Of a stretch of DNA of 64,000 bases, positions 1 to 11,091 are shown piece after piece (the first letter of the stretch is position 1; every line of letters starts with the position of its first letter). The notes under the pieces were generated by a model, which saw nothing but the letters and a program-made list of their open reading frames with translations, made no database searches and was not told the origin of the DNA. This DNA is from Kryptolebias marmoratus. Taxonomy: Eukaryota; Chordata; Actinopteri; Cyprinodontiformes; Rivulidae. The position numbers and the translations under genes were made by a program. The stretch covers positions 26,159,993 through 26,223,992 of the forward strand of contig NC_051451.1 in NCBI RefSeq assembly GCF_001649575.2, read 5' to 3'.

Positions 1-623
1 CCTGCTCTAATAACACTTCCATGATCTGCCCGGCTGCTGGCAGCGGACACCTCCCCCCCAATCTTTAACTGGCTCCTGCATGCAGAAGTTTAATTGTTTG
101 GCTTTTAGACCGAAGTGAAACGAGCAGAGAGCGAGCAGAGAGCAAGCAGAGCGACCCTCATCTGACGAGCTGAAGGCGAGTTCGTCCACATTCCTTCCTG
201 AACGTGCATCAACACAAACCATAGCAACATTATTATAAACACTCGGAGGACGCTAAGCTTTTTAAGCTCATGTGTTAACGCGTTATCACAAAAAAAAAGA
301 CGAGGTTAATTTCTAACAGCGCTCTCGGGATCGTCCCCATCACGCAGACTTCGAGCTCGCCCCCTTTTTTAAAAACTTTGCCGTGCATCTGATCGCGGCT
401 GCTTGCGTCAGTCCACATTGTGCTCACATCTTGTTGCGAGATGCAGGTTAGCGCTGGAATGCACAATATCAGGGCCTTCAAAGCTGGAAAACAACAGAAC
501 TCCGACATGAAGGGGAGGAGGAGGAGGAGATGCCTGGTCGGGTTTAAAAAACAACAACAACAAAACGTCTGCTGAGTGAAGGGCATGACAAAGGGCTTCC
601 TGTCTGTACGATGTAATACAGTA

Positions 624-845
624 GGTGTGTGTGTGTGTGTGTGTGAGGGGCGCAGACAGTGAAAGCAGGGGGCGGGGCTCCTGCGGCGGAGAGGAATGAA
701 CTGCTGTAAACTTTGACTCCTGGCCTCCCTCAGAGGGAGTAGTGTTTTAATGGTTGTGCTACGTGCGGAGCGTGGGGAAGGCTGCCCCTCCCACCCTGAG
801 CCGCGAGGCTGGAGATGGGTCAAGTGTGTGTGTGTGTGTGTGTGT
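624..845. repeat. two GT microsatellites flanking GC-box-rich sequence
   Basis: GT runs at about 624-645 and 824-845, each around 11 units. Between them lies GC-rich DNA with GGGGCGGGGC. Confidence 0.8.
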
Positions 846-1010
846 AGGACGGGGGGCGGGCTGGAATTAAGGTGAGAGCGCCTCGGCCGGACGCAGAAGT
901 TTCACCTTTCACTTCCCCTAACTGGAAAGCTCCAAAAACAACTCTTATCTGCAGCAGAAAAAAGAAACTTTCCTTCGACGGATTTATTTATTAAAAGGCC
1001 ACAAACTCCT

Positions 1011-1160
1011 CGAAGGAATGCATATCGCCCGCCACCTTCACGCCAGAGTTTCTCACTTTGATCACATCTGTGGAACTGACCGAGTTAGACAGGTTTGTGT
1101 TGTGGCAGCCATCTTGAATTGATTTATCCAGCGATCACTTTCTGAAAGTTCTGCTGAAAC
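1011..1160 (-). repeat. family A fragment 1
   Basis: GGAATGCATATCGCCCGCC at one end and GGCAGCCATCTTGAATTGA with TTTCTGAAAGTT at the other; internal deletion. Strand is given relative to the form that begins TGTCTGTTAGCAAAATATCT. Confidence 0.7.
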
Positions 1161-1283
1161 GTATGTTCATGAGCTATTCCGCTAAAAGACACGAGGCAAA
1201 AACATCGCTGTCCGCCTTCACCTTGTGAAAATGGCCGACAGTAAGCGTCCAAGGTGAGGAAGAGCTTATAACAAGAGGACCGC

Positions 1284-1303
1284 CATCATCATCATCATCA
1301 TCT
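1284..1303 (+). repeat. ATC microsatellite
   Basis: About six ATC units. Confidence 0.8.
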
Positions 1304-1365
1304 CTCCATCAGAAAACTGCCAGAGGAATCAAAATCCCAACAACAATCCTGAATACCTGTGGCCT

Positions 1366-1589
1366 TGACCTTTGACCCCGTGACCTTAAAATCAATAGGA
1401 ATCATCCCTGACACGTGAGGCAGCAGAGTTGGAGCACAGACGAGGTTTTCAACCTGTGACCTTTGACCCCGTGACCTTAAAATCAATAGGAATCATCCCT
1501 GACACATGAGGTGGCCCCTGCCGGGACACGGCTGCAGAGTTGGAGCACAGACGAGGTTTTCACAAAGGGGTCACCTGTGACCTTTGACC
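1366..1589. repeat. three DR1-like TGACCTTTGACC motifs in a duplicated unit
   Basis: TGACCTTTGACC at 1366, 1457 and 1578, within a roughly 91-bp tandem duplication (second spacing 121 bp through an inserted stretch). The complement, GGTCAAAGGTCA, is a DR1 nuclear-receptor element; similar text is also part of a widespread animal repeat. Confidence 0.7.
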
Positions 1590-2059
1590 TCATGACCTTT
1601 AAAGGAGACATTTTTATGCTCAGAGAAGAAACTGTCCACAGACGGCGCCTGGTTTATAAAAACACGTCAGAGTTTGTGATGCTTTCTGACCAACCCGGAC
1701 GTCTTCAAACCTTTAAAAACAAAAACAACTCGGAGAATATTTCAAACAGGAGGAAAACTGGATGTTTTCACCGAACACTCGGAGGAGGAGCGAGCCGTTT
1801 AACTCCAGTCGGCCTTTCGTGTGATCGGGTCGTGACAACCTAACGAGCCGGAGCACACAGAACCGACACGTCACATCCCGGGGACGGATCGGGATCTCCT
1901 TCGGCCACTTCGCTCTTCTGCGTTCCGCCGCGGCGCTCATTAGGCGGATGACCTCGGCTCTCATCTTGTTTGTTTACATTCCACAGGCAGAGCTCGAGGG
2001 GCCGTCGGCGCTTTAACTGAAAATATAAAAAACACGCTGAGTCGGCAATCACGCCGTCG

Positions 2060-2590
2060 TTTTCCTGTTTTTATTTCATTTCTCCCACTCCTGCAGACTT
2101 TGCTCCATCTTAGGTTTAAAAACGTCAAAACGTTCGGCTCGTTCAGATTTTTGGGTTTTCTAACTTTTATGTGTTTCAAAATATTTAACTTTATTTATAA
2201 TTTCTTCTTCCTCCCCCCACAGAAAAACACAGATCGCTTTAATTCCTTCAAAAACTTTCTCTTTAAAATCTGCCTCAGCTGCTGCCTCTGTTTTGTCCCT
2301 TCATGCTACTTTAATTAGCTTTTTGCTACTTTTAATTTCAACTAGCTTTTTGCTACTTTTAGATTTCAACTAGCTTTTTGCTATCTTTAGCTTGGGTTCT
2401 ACTACTTTAGCTAGCGTTTGGCTACTTTTAGTTTTTAACTAACGTTTTGCCACCTTTAACTGAGCTATCCTTTAGCCTCTTTTAGCTTTACGCTCGCTTT
2501 TTGCTACTGTTAGCAAGCATTTTGCTCGTGCTAACTTATTTTAGCCATTTGTTAGCTTTTTGCCACTCGAGCCAAAATTAAAATTAAAAG
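2060..2590 (+). repeat. family C: mobile flank plus degenerate GCTACTTTTAGCTT minisatellite, copy 1
   Basis: Conserved flank (AATATTTAACTTTATTTATA, then TTCCTTCAAAAACTTT) followed from about 2305 by a degenerate tandem array of roughly 25-30 bp units (AGCTTTTTGCTACTTTTAG). Confidence 0.7.
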
Positions 2591-5337
2591 CTAGAGTCGA
2601 CTGTTAAAAATAAAATAAATTATTGATTTTAAGGAAAATTCATTAACACAAAAACCGACATTAATGGTAAAACTAAAACTGAGGTCATTTAAAAACATAT
2701 CCATCTACAGCAGGTAAGATACTGATTGCTCCTAACTTTTAAGTCCAACTCAAAAATGCCAAAATTTCCATTTAAGTTTGTAATAAAGTTACATATGTTG
2801 TAGCGTAAAGAAGGTACGGTTAAAACGCTTTAACACTCATTAAATTATAAGCAGACTGTAGCAGGTTTGTTGCTCCTTAAACCTAATTAACTTTTAATTA
2901 AAAAACTATAGAATGGTTATAAATCCTTGTGGATATGAATAAAAATAAAAACGCTCTGCAGCTGGTCATGACGGATGAAATCAGTAAATTAATACATTTT
3001 AGCTCCGACTTCACAGCCAGAATTTGACTGTGTGAGCAGCTAAAGTTTTAGCTTTGGTTTCTGATTAATCCAAACAGACGTTCGGCGTGTCGGACATATT
3101 TACAGCTGTGACAGAGAGGAGAATATCCTCCTGTGAGCTGCGTGCTTTCACAGCGACTGTATGGAAAATCTGAAGCAGATATTTGGCGCTCGCTCCAGAA
3201 AGCCTCCAGCCCCCGTGTGTGAAAACAGCTGAAGTGTCTGTTCAGCCATTTTCCAGCACATTCTTCAGCTGATGCAGCCGGCAGGTCCGTAAATCTGAGA
3301 GGAACCAGCAGAGAAACGGCTTCTGTCCAGTCCCAAACTTCAGAGGAGTCCCGACCCGATCCCTCCCCGGGACGAGGGAGCCAAACAGCCGGTCCGGGTC
3401 ACGGACCGGTCCAGGAGGAGAGGAAACCCCCATAAAGAAATGACCCAGTTCCCGTATGTTTACAGTCCGATGAGAACAATAGGAGGACATATATAAACTG
3501 CAGCATGTCGGACAGGAAACAGTTTCTGCTAAATGTTCTGAAAGGAGGCGTCAGAAGTCACCTGTCTTCTGTCTATAAACACGACCAACCCAGAAACCGC
3601 GAGATTTATCTGGAATATTATCCTCCCGACACGACCAGCCCGTGAATATGGAGACGTTTTTATTCCAGACGAGGCAGCCATGTATATCATGTGACAGTGG
3701 TGACGCATTAAGGTCTGAGCACGCCGCCAACAACACATCACCTCCAACAGGACGCTGAAATAAAAGAGCACAACTTGGGAAGAAATGCTGCACGAAAATA
3801 AGCTAACAATCTGACAGATAATCCTGCAGCACAAATGTGTGGAAATGCAGGAAAATACTGATTTCTGCTGTAAATTAAAATAAAATCTCCCTTTAATTCA
3901 AGTTTTCTAACAGGTTTATCCTTCAAAATAAACCTTTTTTCTCTGCCGGCTGCCGTAGAAACGGGAAATCCCTTCGTATAGTCACTGTGAAGCTCCCGAC
4001 GACGTCCCCTCCAGATTCATAAAACCGGAAACCGAACCACCTTGTTGCCAGGTCAGGTGATAAATTTCGACAAACTCAGAATCGTTTTGAAGCGTCTGAG
4101 ATGGAGAATTTTGAAAATAATAACAATATTGAAGGATTCTTCATAAAAAAAAGCTCATAATGTTCCTGCTATAATAGTCTAAGACCTTTACTCCACAGCT
4201 ACGAAGACTTACAGTCAGATCAACAAGAAGCAACAGAAACAACACGAAGGAAAAGTAAAATGCAGATTTTTTGAACGGTGTGAGGAGTACCAACGTCCTT
4301 TTTCACACAATTACAGATTTTATTTGAAAATAAATCCACACGTTGATTAACATGAAGAGGGAAACAAAGAAGCATCAGACGAGGTGCCGGCCCGGTCCAG
4401 CTGGTACCGAAGGCAGAAGAAAACAAAAAGTGGCGTAAAGAGGCCTGGAGGACTTCCTCGTCTGCAAACTCTGAACTACTTCAAGATTTAGGTCAACAGT
4501 CAACTTCCTTACAGCCACCACGTGTCCATTCTGTGACGAGAAACAAAAATAACATCAAACCTCCTCGCCGGGTGGAGGACTTTGTCCAGAACCGTCTATT
4601 TCACAGACACGATGAGAGAACCTCGTTAACTTTCCCTTCATTCCAAACTTTCTTCTTTTTTTTTAGGCAAATCTAAAGTTAAATCACAGCAAAGGAGCAT
4701 GAAGCGTTCTGCAGCTGGAATCGGCGTTTATTTCGAACATTTTCTTTCTGCTTTACGATGCTAATGAATGGAGCATTCAGCGAGTTGAGTCTGCAGAAAA
4801 AAAACAAACATGTCTCGCTGTTATCGATGTGAAATCAAACGAGAAGGGGAAACAGAAACAATGACATTAAATAACTGTTTGGGCATTTCCCCCCTCCGGC
4901 TCTTGTATTAGGAGCCGCGCCGGCATTGTGCCGCGTCCCTTTGAGCCACTGATCCTCGCGGCTTGCCGTCTGAGTGAGGAAGTTCTGGGTATCTGTGACT
5001 CAGAGGGCAGCTGCACAACAACACGACCTGAAAGGAGGTTTCCAGAGAACGGGTTTGTGCCTACCGAGAAGCAGCCGAGAGGGGGGGGACTGGACTAAAC
5101 TGAACTGAACTGGACAAGCGGAGCAACCTAAAAATAACTCCATCAATCAGAGCTGGGAGTAAACACTGAAAACCAAATTCCTGCAGCAACCAGAAGCCAG
5201 GCTGGACTCTTCCACAATAAAACTACACCTGAGAGACTAACTTACGCTTTACTTTGAAGTAGCATCTGGGTGCAAAGATCTTTGTTCCTTTAAACTTAGC
5301 CTTTTTGTGCAAATATCTATAAACCCAACGCTGTCCA

Positions 5338-5484
5338 CAGAGGTGTCCAGTCCTGGTCCTGGAGGGACGCCGTCCTGCAGGTTTTAGGTGTTTCTGAACG
5401 ACTGAGTGATTAACGGGCTGAAGAGCAGAGAAACATCTAAAACCTGCAGGACGGTGGTCCTCCGGGACCAGGACCAGGACCGGA
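5338..5484. mobile_element. diverged relative of family B MITE
   Basis: Shorter palindrome with CAGAGGTGTCCAGTCCTGG, TCCTGCAGGTTTTAG and CTAAAACCTGCAGGACGG arms. Same terminal logic as family B but a different centre (GTGTTTCTGAACGACTGAG). Confidence 0.65.
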
Positions 5485-6828
5485 CCCCGCAGCCATAGAC
5501 ACTTTCACAGACCACCTAAGCCGGGACTTAGACGCCTTCGGTGTGATTTCTGAACGGACTGAAGCGACGAGGAGTTAAAGCCGACCCACCCCTGATGCGT
5601 CTCTAAGCTGCTAAGGTAGAAACCGACACAAAATGGCTGACGTGTGAAAAGGTAAATCTCTGCAGCCACGAGATGAAACAGATTTATTTTCATGTGAAGT
5701 TTAGAAACAGAGGATTGTTAAACTGAGTTACTTGGTCAGGTTTTGGAAACGATACGTCACATTTAATGCGTTTGGTTTCCCGCCCTTTTTTTGGTTCTGT
5801 GACGCTCGCTCCATTTCTGAACGCTCACGTCTGCGCGGGACGAGGCCGGAGGCAGCAAAAAAAAGACGGACTGGTCTGCGTGGCCATTTTGTATTTTCGT
5901 GAAGGAGCATAATGACTCAAAAACAGAGCGGCAGATGGTTACGTCATAGCTTCACCACTTCCTGTTTTTGCTGTTTGGGTCACTGCGACGCAGACGCAGA
6001 TGTGAGGGTGTTTCTCTTAACGTCCACCCTCACATCTGAGGACTTTAATTAATCTGCACCACTATAATCTACTCATCTGGTTAGAATTTGACTAAGATTA
6101 GGTCTAGGATCACCGGATAAAGGTAATAAATTAAAGAATATTTCAAGTTCGAAGTAAAGAAAGTTGAGAATCTGAAGCTTTTAGGTTTGATAATAATTGG
6201 ACATGAACGGTTATCCAGTTTTAAAGAGTTTACTCCAGTAGTTTTCCAGATGTGGGTTAACCCTCCATGAAAATGAAGCCCATGGTTGAAAAACATGGCC
6301 GAACGGGACGGGCGCAGAGTCTCGGAGAGGATGTTGAGGTGGAAACACGAGAGCGAATCTGCTGCTGATCATCAAAGAGATAAATACTAGTATTACTGAC
6401 TAAAGGAATAAAATACAAACGCAATAAGTACACAGGCACAAAATCGTGACATCTGTGTTTACTTTCCTTTAAATATCTTCACACAAAATAAAACACGTCA
6501 AATATTTGGAGCCCCTATCATGAATAATTCCTCTGAACTAAAAGAAATAAGGGAGCAACTAATATTTTAACGGGACGGTATCAAAATAATTTCATGTTGA
6601 GGGTAATTTGCTGGACTTTAAATGCAATATTTATGTTAGTAACTGAGCATTTTTGCATTTAATGCAAAACCAAGAAACCTCCATGGTTTGGGTGTTTTTT
6701 AAAAAAGGCTTTAGTTTCACTGTGATCCATCTGAATAGTTTCTTTTTCAAAAATAGCACCAAAAAGGGGTATTTTTGTGCTTTAAAAATAGCAACATGCC
6801 TCTTTACAGTATTTTCCCCCCAGGAGAG

Positions 6829-6855
6829 GAGGAGGAGGAGGAGGAGGAGGAGGAA
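6829..6855 (+). repeat. GAG microsatellite
   Basis: About eight to nine GAG units in egln1 intron 1. Confidence 0.85.
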
Positions 6856-9322
6856 GAATGCCTGGAGCAGCTCAGATCCTCCGGGGTCAGTTCCTTGAAA
6901 CGAGGTCAAAGTGACCAGATCTGGTTTAAAAAAAACAAAATGGTAACCTTGGCAACCCAGCGGTCATCACAGAGACACGCCCACTTTGTTCTCCTGATGC
7001 TGGAAACGATCCGAGTCGCAGATCCTCCTTTCAGATTTTCATCGAAACGACGAAACAACCAGATTCAATCAATAAGCAGAAACGTTCAGGCACCAGCCGG
7101 GTCAGCTGTGGAACATCGACCCGTTATTGATGAACGATCCGGCCCGTTCTGCTCCACAAGGAGGTTTAGCATCTTCACGAACAATTCTTTCAGATACAGT
7201 TTATCTAAAATAAATAGATTTTTGTTTACCGGGCTGCGATACGCCGATGGGTCGTCTAAAAACAACGTTTGGATTTTTATTTGTTTTTTATTCATTCGGG
7301 GAAACAAATTAAATCTCCTTAAAAACTTGTTTTCATAGCTGGAGCGGTTGTTTTTCTTTCACTCAACTTGTTTTCTGTTTTATTTTATGTTTGACGTAAA
7401 TTATGAAGCACTTTGGTCAACTTCTGTTTTAAATGTGCTTCACAAATAAATCTGACGTTCACGTCTGGGTTTTGATAAAACTGAAATAAAATTCTATAAA
7501 ACTAACGATTTTCAGACATTTACTGAGCAGCAGAACGTTGTTACTGGAACTACATAAAACAGTGTGGTACTGGTACTACATTCAGTGGATTATACCTTTA
7601 ATTATACCCCTACTGACTTATATTATTTAACACGGTCGTCTTATTGAGCTCATTGATTACTGAACATTCGCACCAACAGAAAATAGTAAGTCTGTTTCGT
7701 TCTGATCAGATTTAATCAGAGATAAAACTAAAATGAAGGCCAAAAAAACAACATTAAAAGACTTAACAAGCGGTTTTAAGCTGGACGATATTAAAGGTGT
7801 GTTTACCCCACGTAGGGTCGTGAAACACCAAAATGAGGATCTTTATAGACATTTATTCACTTTTCAAACCACTGCTGATAGATTGTTTCTAATCTAAGCG
7901 TTAAATTTGATAAAAAAGTGCCATTTTTAAGAGGGTAATAATAGTGTAAAGGCTGTCATTTTGTCTAGAATGTCTGATAAATTGGCCTTTTAGCCATTTT
8001 TAAATATTTGAAGCCTTAAAAAATTAATGTAACTGTTCTGAATATTATTTGTATTTTTACTTTAGGTTATGATCTGTAAAGGATTGCAAACATGGAAGAT
8101 TTTGAATCGAAATGTAAAAAAATCTGTGCTGCCGCTTTAACATAATCATTAAAGTTTCTGCGTTTTCTTTTGTCCCAGCGGAGTTGCCGTAGCTTCCTGT
8201 CGTAGAAACGCGCGGCGGTAAAGCTGAGTGTTTTCACACTTTCCTTATATTTTAGTTGAAATAATCACAACTTTCTATCAATGACTGAAGCGTTTCTAAT
8301 CATGACGCTAATTGTGCTAGCATCTATGCTAATTGTTGGTCAGCTGCGGGTTTTTATTTTTACTTTTATTAGGCAAGAAAAATATCAGTGTTTAGTTAAG
8401 TTTACATAAACTACAGTTGTTCAAGTTTCAAGATAAACAAAATGAATCATTAATCGTTTTATAATTGAACAGCAGCCCTCGGAGTCGTAATTGGAGAAAA
8501 AAACCCAACGGGGTGCCGGAACTTTCCCGCCATAATGACTTCCCTTAAGAAAAGTACAGCAGGACAGACTCTAATCCTGGTTTTGGCTCGCAGGCACGTG
8601 AGCTTCAGGATCGTACGATTCATTTATTGCTGCCGGTGTTATTTGGTGGGAAATAATGGTTTAAACTGGTGGTTCTTAAAAGTTGGGGTCGTGGAACATT
8701 AACTTTGGGGTCCTGAGATGATTTCCAGAAATTAAACTATCTTTTAAAATGACCGCTGACAAGATAGTTGCCTTTAGTCGTGACATGGAAAGAAAATTAT
8801 GGGTAATGGTAATATTTGCCAACTGGAGGACGGTCAGGGTTTGGCAACAGTCGGTTCCTCTGCCTGAACGTCTCACGGACGCTCTAACGCAGGTCAACCA
8901 CGCTCAGCTCTGTTTACGCTGAGTGCATACCCGCATTTTCAAACAGCACCATGTTATACATTTCAGGATAGTCCCTTTAAATGTTTTATTCTGTAGTTTG
9001 CGATGAGTAGATCTGAGGGATATAGTGTTTCTGACGGTTACATTTAGCTCCATGAAACTAGTTTTTGGTGTAAATATTGTGCTTTTGAAGAGCAGTAACC
9101 CAACGGGACACCTTGGTTTCACCTGGGGAGCGTAAGGTCACGATGCTGGGCTCATTGTAACCTCTGAGAAAATGTGCATGTGTGTGGGATGCCAGCAGCA
9201 CTTTCAGTTTTGTTCTTGCAGACAGGAGGCTTTCTGTGTGGAAACCGTGAAACCAACAGGAAGGAGGGGTCAAAAGTTCACAACGTGGGCGCGTGCCGAC
9301 CTCTACCTGCTGAAATACCCAC

Positions 9323-9997
9323 CTTTGTCCTTCCATTGATGGTGTAGTTTCCCAGTTTGCCGTTACAGTGTCTGATGATGTCGTCCATGCGGCTCATGAG
9401 GAACCGGATCTTCTCGCAGCCGGCCTCCCTCCCCTCAATCCACGTGATTTTGTCCCCCCGGATGTCTTTGGTGGAGTCGCTCTTCTGGCTGACCAGCTGC
9501 CCGTCCGTGAACCGGCCCGTTTTGTACAGGGCCTTGACGTCCCCGAGGATGCTGAGGCCGGTGTCCGCGCCCAGGAAGCTGTCCACCACGCAGATGCCGT
9601 GCTTGTTCATGCACGGGACGATGCACTCCGTGGCGAGCTTCTGCGGGGACAGCTTGTTGGTCTGCCCGTTGGGGGTGGCTTCCCCGGCCCCGTCCCCGTC
9701 CCCAGGCGCCTCCGGGTCGGACGTGTTTGCCTGTCCGGGGCTCCTCGGTTCCCCGGTCCCCTCGGGAGCCGCCTTGTCCTCCTCCGGCCGCCCCGGGCTC
9801 GGTTTGAGGAGGACACCCGCCCTGTCCGCCTCCTTGCAAATGAGCTTGTGCTTCTTCCAGTCCTGCTTCTGGTGCTCCTTGCTGCAGTAGAAGGAGCTCC
9901 GGCACCTACCGCACTTGAGGAGGTTCTCCATCTTCCCACAGAGTTCGCAGTACTGCCGGTCCCGGTCCAAATCGCTCTGCTGCTGCTGCTTCTCCAT
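9323..9997 (-). CDS. egln1: egln1 (PHD2) first coding exon, N-terminal 225 residues
   Basis: Encodes the start of HIF prolyl hydroxylase 2, the Fe(II)/2-oxoglutarate oxygenase that hydroxylates HIF-alpha so that VHL can target it for degradation. Seen: residues 16-54 form a MYND zinc finger (C17, C20, C29, C32, C38, H42, H50, C54), a feature of EGLN1 and not of EGLN2 or EGLN3. A low-complexity Pro/Gly/Glu linker follows (about 60-115), then the beginning of the catalytic domain with the PCMNKHGICVVDSFLG motif and the mobile QKSDSTKDIRGDKITW loop. The exon ends after NYTINGRTK at a GTGGGT donor in phase 0, the same junction as human exon 1. The human exon is longer (about 297 codons), the difference lying in the linker. 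The iron ligands (HxD...H) and the 2-oxoglutarate arginine lie in later exons, which I could not find to the left. The start is the first ATG of the open frame and begins MEKQQQQSD. The exon is far more GC-rich than its surroundings. Whether it is the a or b teleost paralogue cannot be told from this exon. Confidence 0.95.
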
Positions 9998-10273
9998 GCT
10001 GTGAAGTTGTTACGCTGCTCCTTTAATTCAGATTCTTCACACGCGCCCCGCTAACCGTCTGGGGGAAAAAACAGCCTCTCTGGTTCGCTACGCCGAGCGA
10101 AACGGGGGAATAAAACTCAAAAACTCGCCATTTTGTCACACTCATTTCATCTCTGAATGTTCTACCAGTGAATTGACACCACAATGTGCGTCCAGGGACG
10201 AGGATTCAAAGGTGGGTCGAGGTCTTCGGGAGGCATTTCAGCAGGCTAGCTGTCTGCGTCCGTGTACTGCATG

Positions 10274-10284
10274 GCGCAGGCGCA
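10274..10284. promoter_or_regulatory. NRF1-like site
   Basis: GCGCAGGCGCA closely matches the palindromic NRF1 consensus (GCGCATGCGC with G tolerated at the centre). It lies 277 bp upstream of the egln1 start codon in CpG-rich sequence. Confidence 0.5.
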
Positions 10285-10759
10285 GCAGCGCGTGCTGTTT
10301 TTGCCTGTGGCCCCGCCCACTCTGATGTCTAAACACGAGCGCCGCCTCCTTGCTGCGTCGCCTTCAGGAACTGTCGAACAAATGAAAAACTGTTGAGAAC
10401 ACGTGGAAGCTATTTAAACTTTATTAACTTCAATCGATTAGGCAACTCAGCACTTAAATTAGCTCGGCAAATAAATTATAAGCTAACACAAAAATACCCT
10501 AAAAGGTATATTTTATAGTTTTAACACACAATCTCTATTTTAAACGTTTCACTCCACGCAAGCTAATAAAACTTATTAACTTACTATGCTTCTTTCTCTT
10601 CTGCTGACAGAAAATGGCTCCAAAAATCGGCTCTTATATTTAAGCATACAACTTTAATGGAGCTTGTAGGAGTTTGTAGGAAGTTCAATAGTAGGACTTT
10701 TAAGGTAACGCCTGAAGGCATCTCAGGCGTTGCCCAGTCAAAACGTAATCCTACGCATT

Positions 10760-10778
10760 ACTACATCTCCCATGATGC
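10760..10778 (+). promoter_or_regulatory. ZNF143 (SBS)-type site upstream of tsnax
   Basis: ACTACATCTCCCATGATGC matches the long ZNF143 consensus ACTACAAnTCCCAnnATGC at all but about one defined position. Such a long motif is unlikely by chance. It lies about 300 bp upstream of the tsnax start codon, where promoter-proximal ZNF143 sites usually occur. Confidence 0.6.
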
Positions 10779-11075
10779 CTTTCGCTGCATCCTACGTTCG
10801 TAAATAGCGCAAAAGCCCCGACGTGAGGCTCACACGAGTGCCTGCTTTGAAAAATTAGTACATTTCTTTCGCGTTAATGGCTGCACAGACTTCGTTTGGT
10901 ATTTTTATTCGCTTGGAGAGATAATGTTTCTCTGAATGAGCGAAGGTTCGTTTGTTTTGTAACTTCGATAATATCTGAAATAAATACAAGAAGCCGAAGG
11001 CTAAAACAGGTAACATACACTGTAGCCTTGCTTAAAATTTGACTCACTGAAAGTATAAACTGCAACGTTGAAGGC

Positions 11076-11091
11076 ATGAATAAACGAGAGG
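11076..11091 (+). CDS. tsnax: tsnax exon 1 (coding part)
   Basis: ATGAATAAACGAGAGG followed by a GTAAGT donor; encodes MNKRE and the first base of Gly6 (phase 1). The start was chosen because it lies directly before a consensus donor and joins in frame to exon 2. It is too short to find without the downstream exons. Confidence 0.75.

Larger units (their letters stand above)
1..9322 (-). other. egln1: egln1 intron 1 (partial, runs off left edge)
   Basis: Inferred as intron because exon 1 ends at 9323 with a donor and no later egln1 exon (HxD iron-binding segment, double-stranded beta-helix motifs) could be found on the minus strand here. Contents seen: GT and ATC microsatellites, a GC-rich patch near 640-900 with GC boxes, one family A fragment, a triple nuclear-receptor-like motif at 1366-1589, a family C copy (2060-2590), a family B relative at 5338-5484 and a GAG run near 6829. 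The long open frames here have no recognisable protein similarity. Nothing else recognisable is seen at 2600-5300 or 6900-9300, apart from a possible hAT MITE fragment near 8664-8760 (text like 'GGTTCTTAAAAGTTGGGGTC'). Confidence 0.75.
9998..11075. promoter_or_regulatory. divergent egln1/tsnax spacer, candidate bidirectional promoter
   Basis: 1,078 bp separate the two divergent start codons. The egln1 side (about 9350-10330) is CpG-rich, like a CpG-island promoter. Sites seen: an NRF1-like GCGCAGGCGCA at 10274-10284, a GC box CCCCGCCC at 10311-10318, an E-box CACGTG at 10400-10405, a ZNF143-type site at 10760-10778 and another ACGTG core at 10821. NRF1 and ZNF143 sites are known to be enriched in bidirectional and housekeeping promoters. 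ACGTG cores are the minimal HIF-binding sequence, and EGLN1 is a known HIF target, so either core could be a hypoxia response element; this is only inference. No TATA box was recognised. Confidence 0.6.

Noticed and set aside
275..823. 182-codon minus-strand open frame
   Set aside because: Low-complexity translation with a PTHTHT run from a GT microsatellite; no recognisable domain and no splice support.
1366..1589. Function as a definite nuclear-receptor enhancer
   Set aside because: The same wording occurs in dispersed animal repeats, so only the motif itself is reported.
6775..7338. 187-codon plus-strand open frame
   Set aside because: Starts in a GAG microsatellite, contains no recognisable domain and lies within the egln1 intron.
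1..9322. Search for egln1 exons 2-5 on the minus strand
   Set aside because: No frame with the HxD iron-binding motif, the YYLNKDW-type segment or the C-terminal helix was found; they are probably left of the window.
9357..10054. Long open frames on the plus strand opposite egln1 exon 1 (up to 228 codons) and alternative minus-strand frames
   Set aside because: They are shadows of a GC-rich coding exon; only the frame with the MYND finger and PHD2 motifs matches a known protein.
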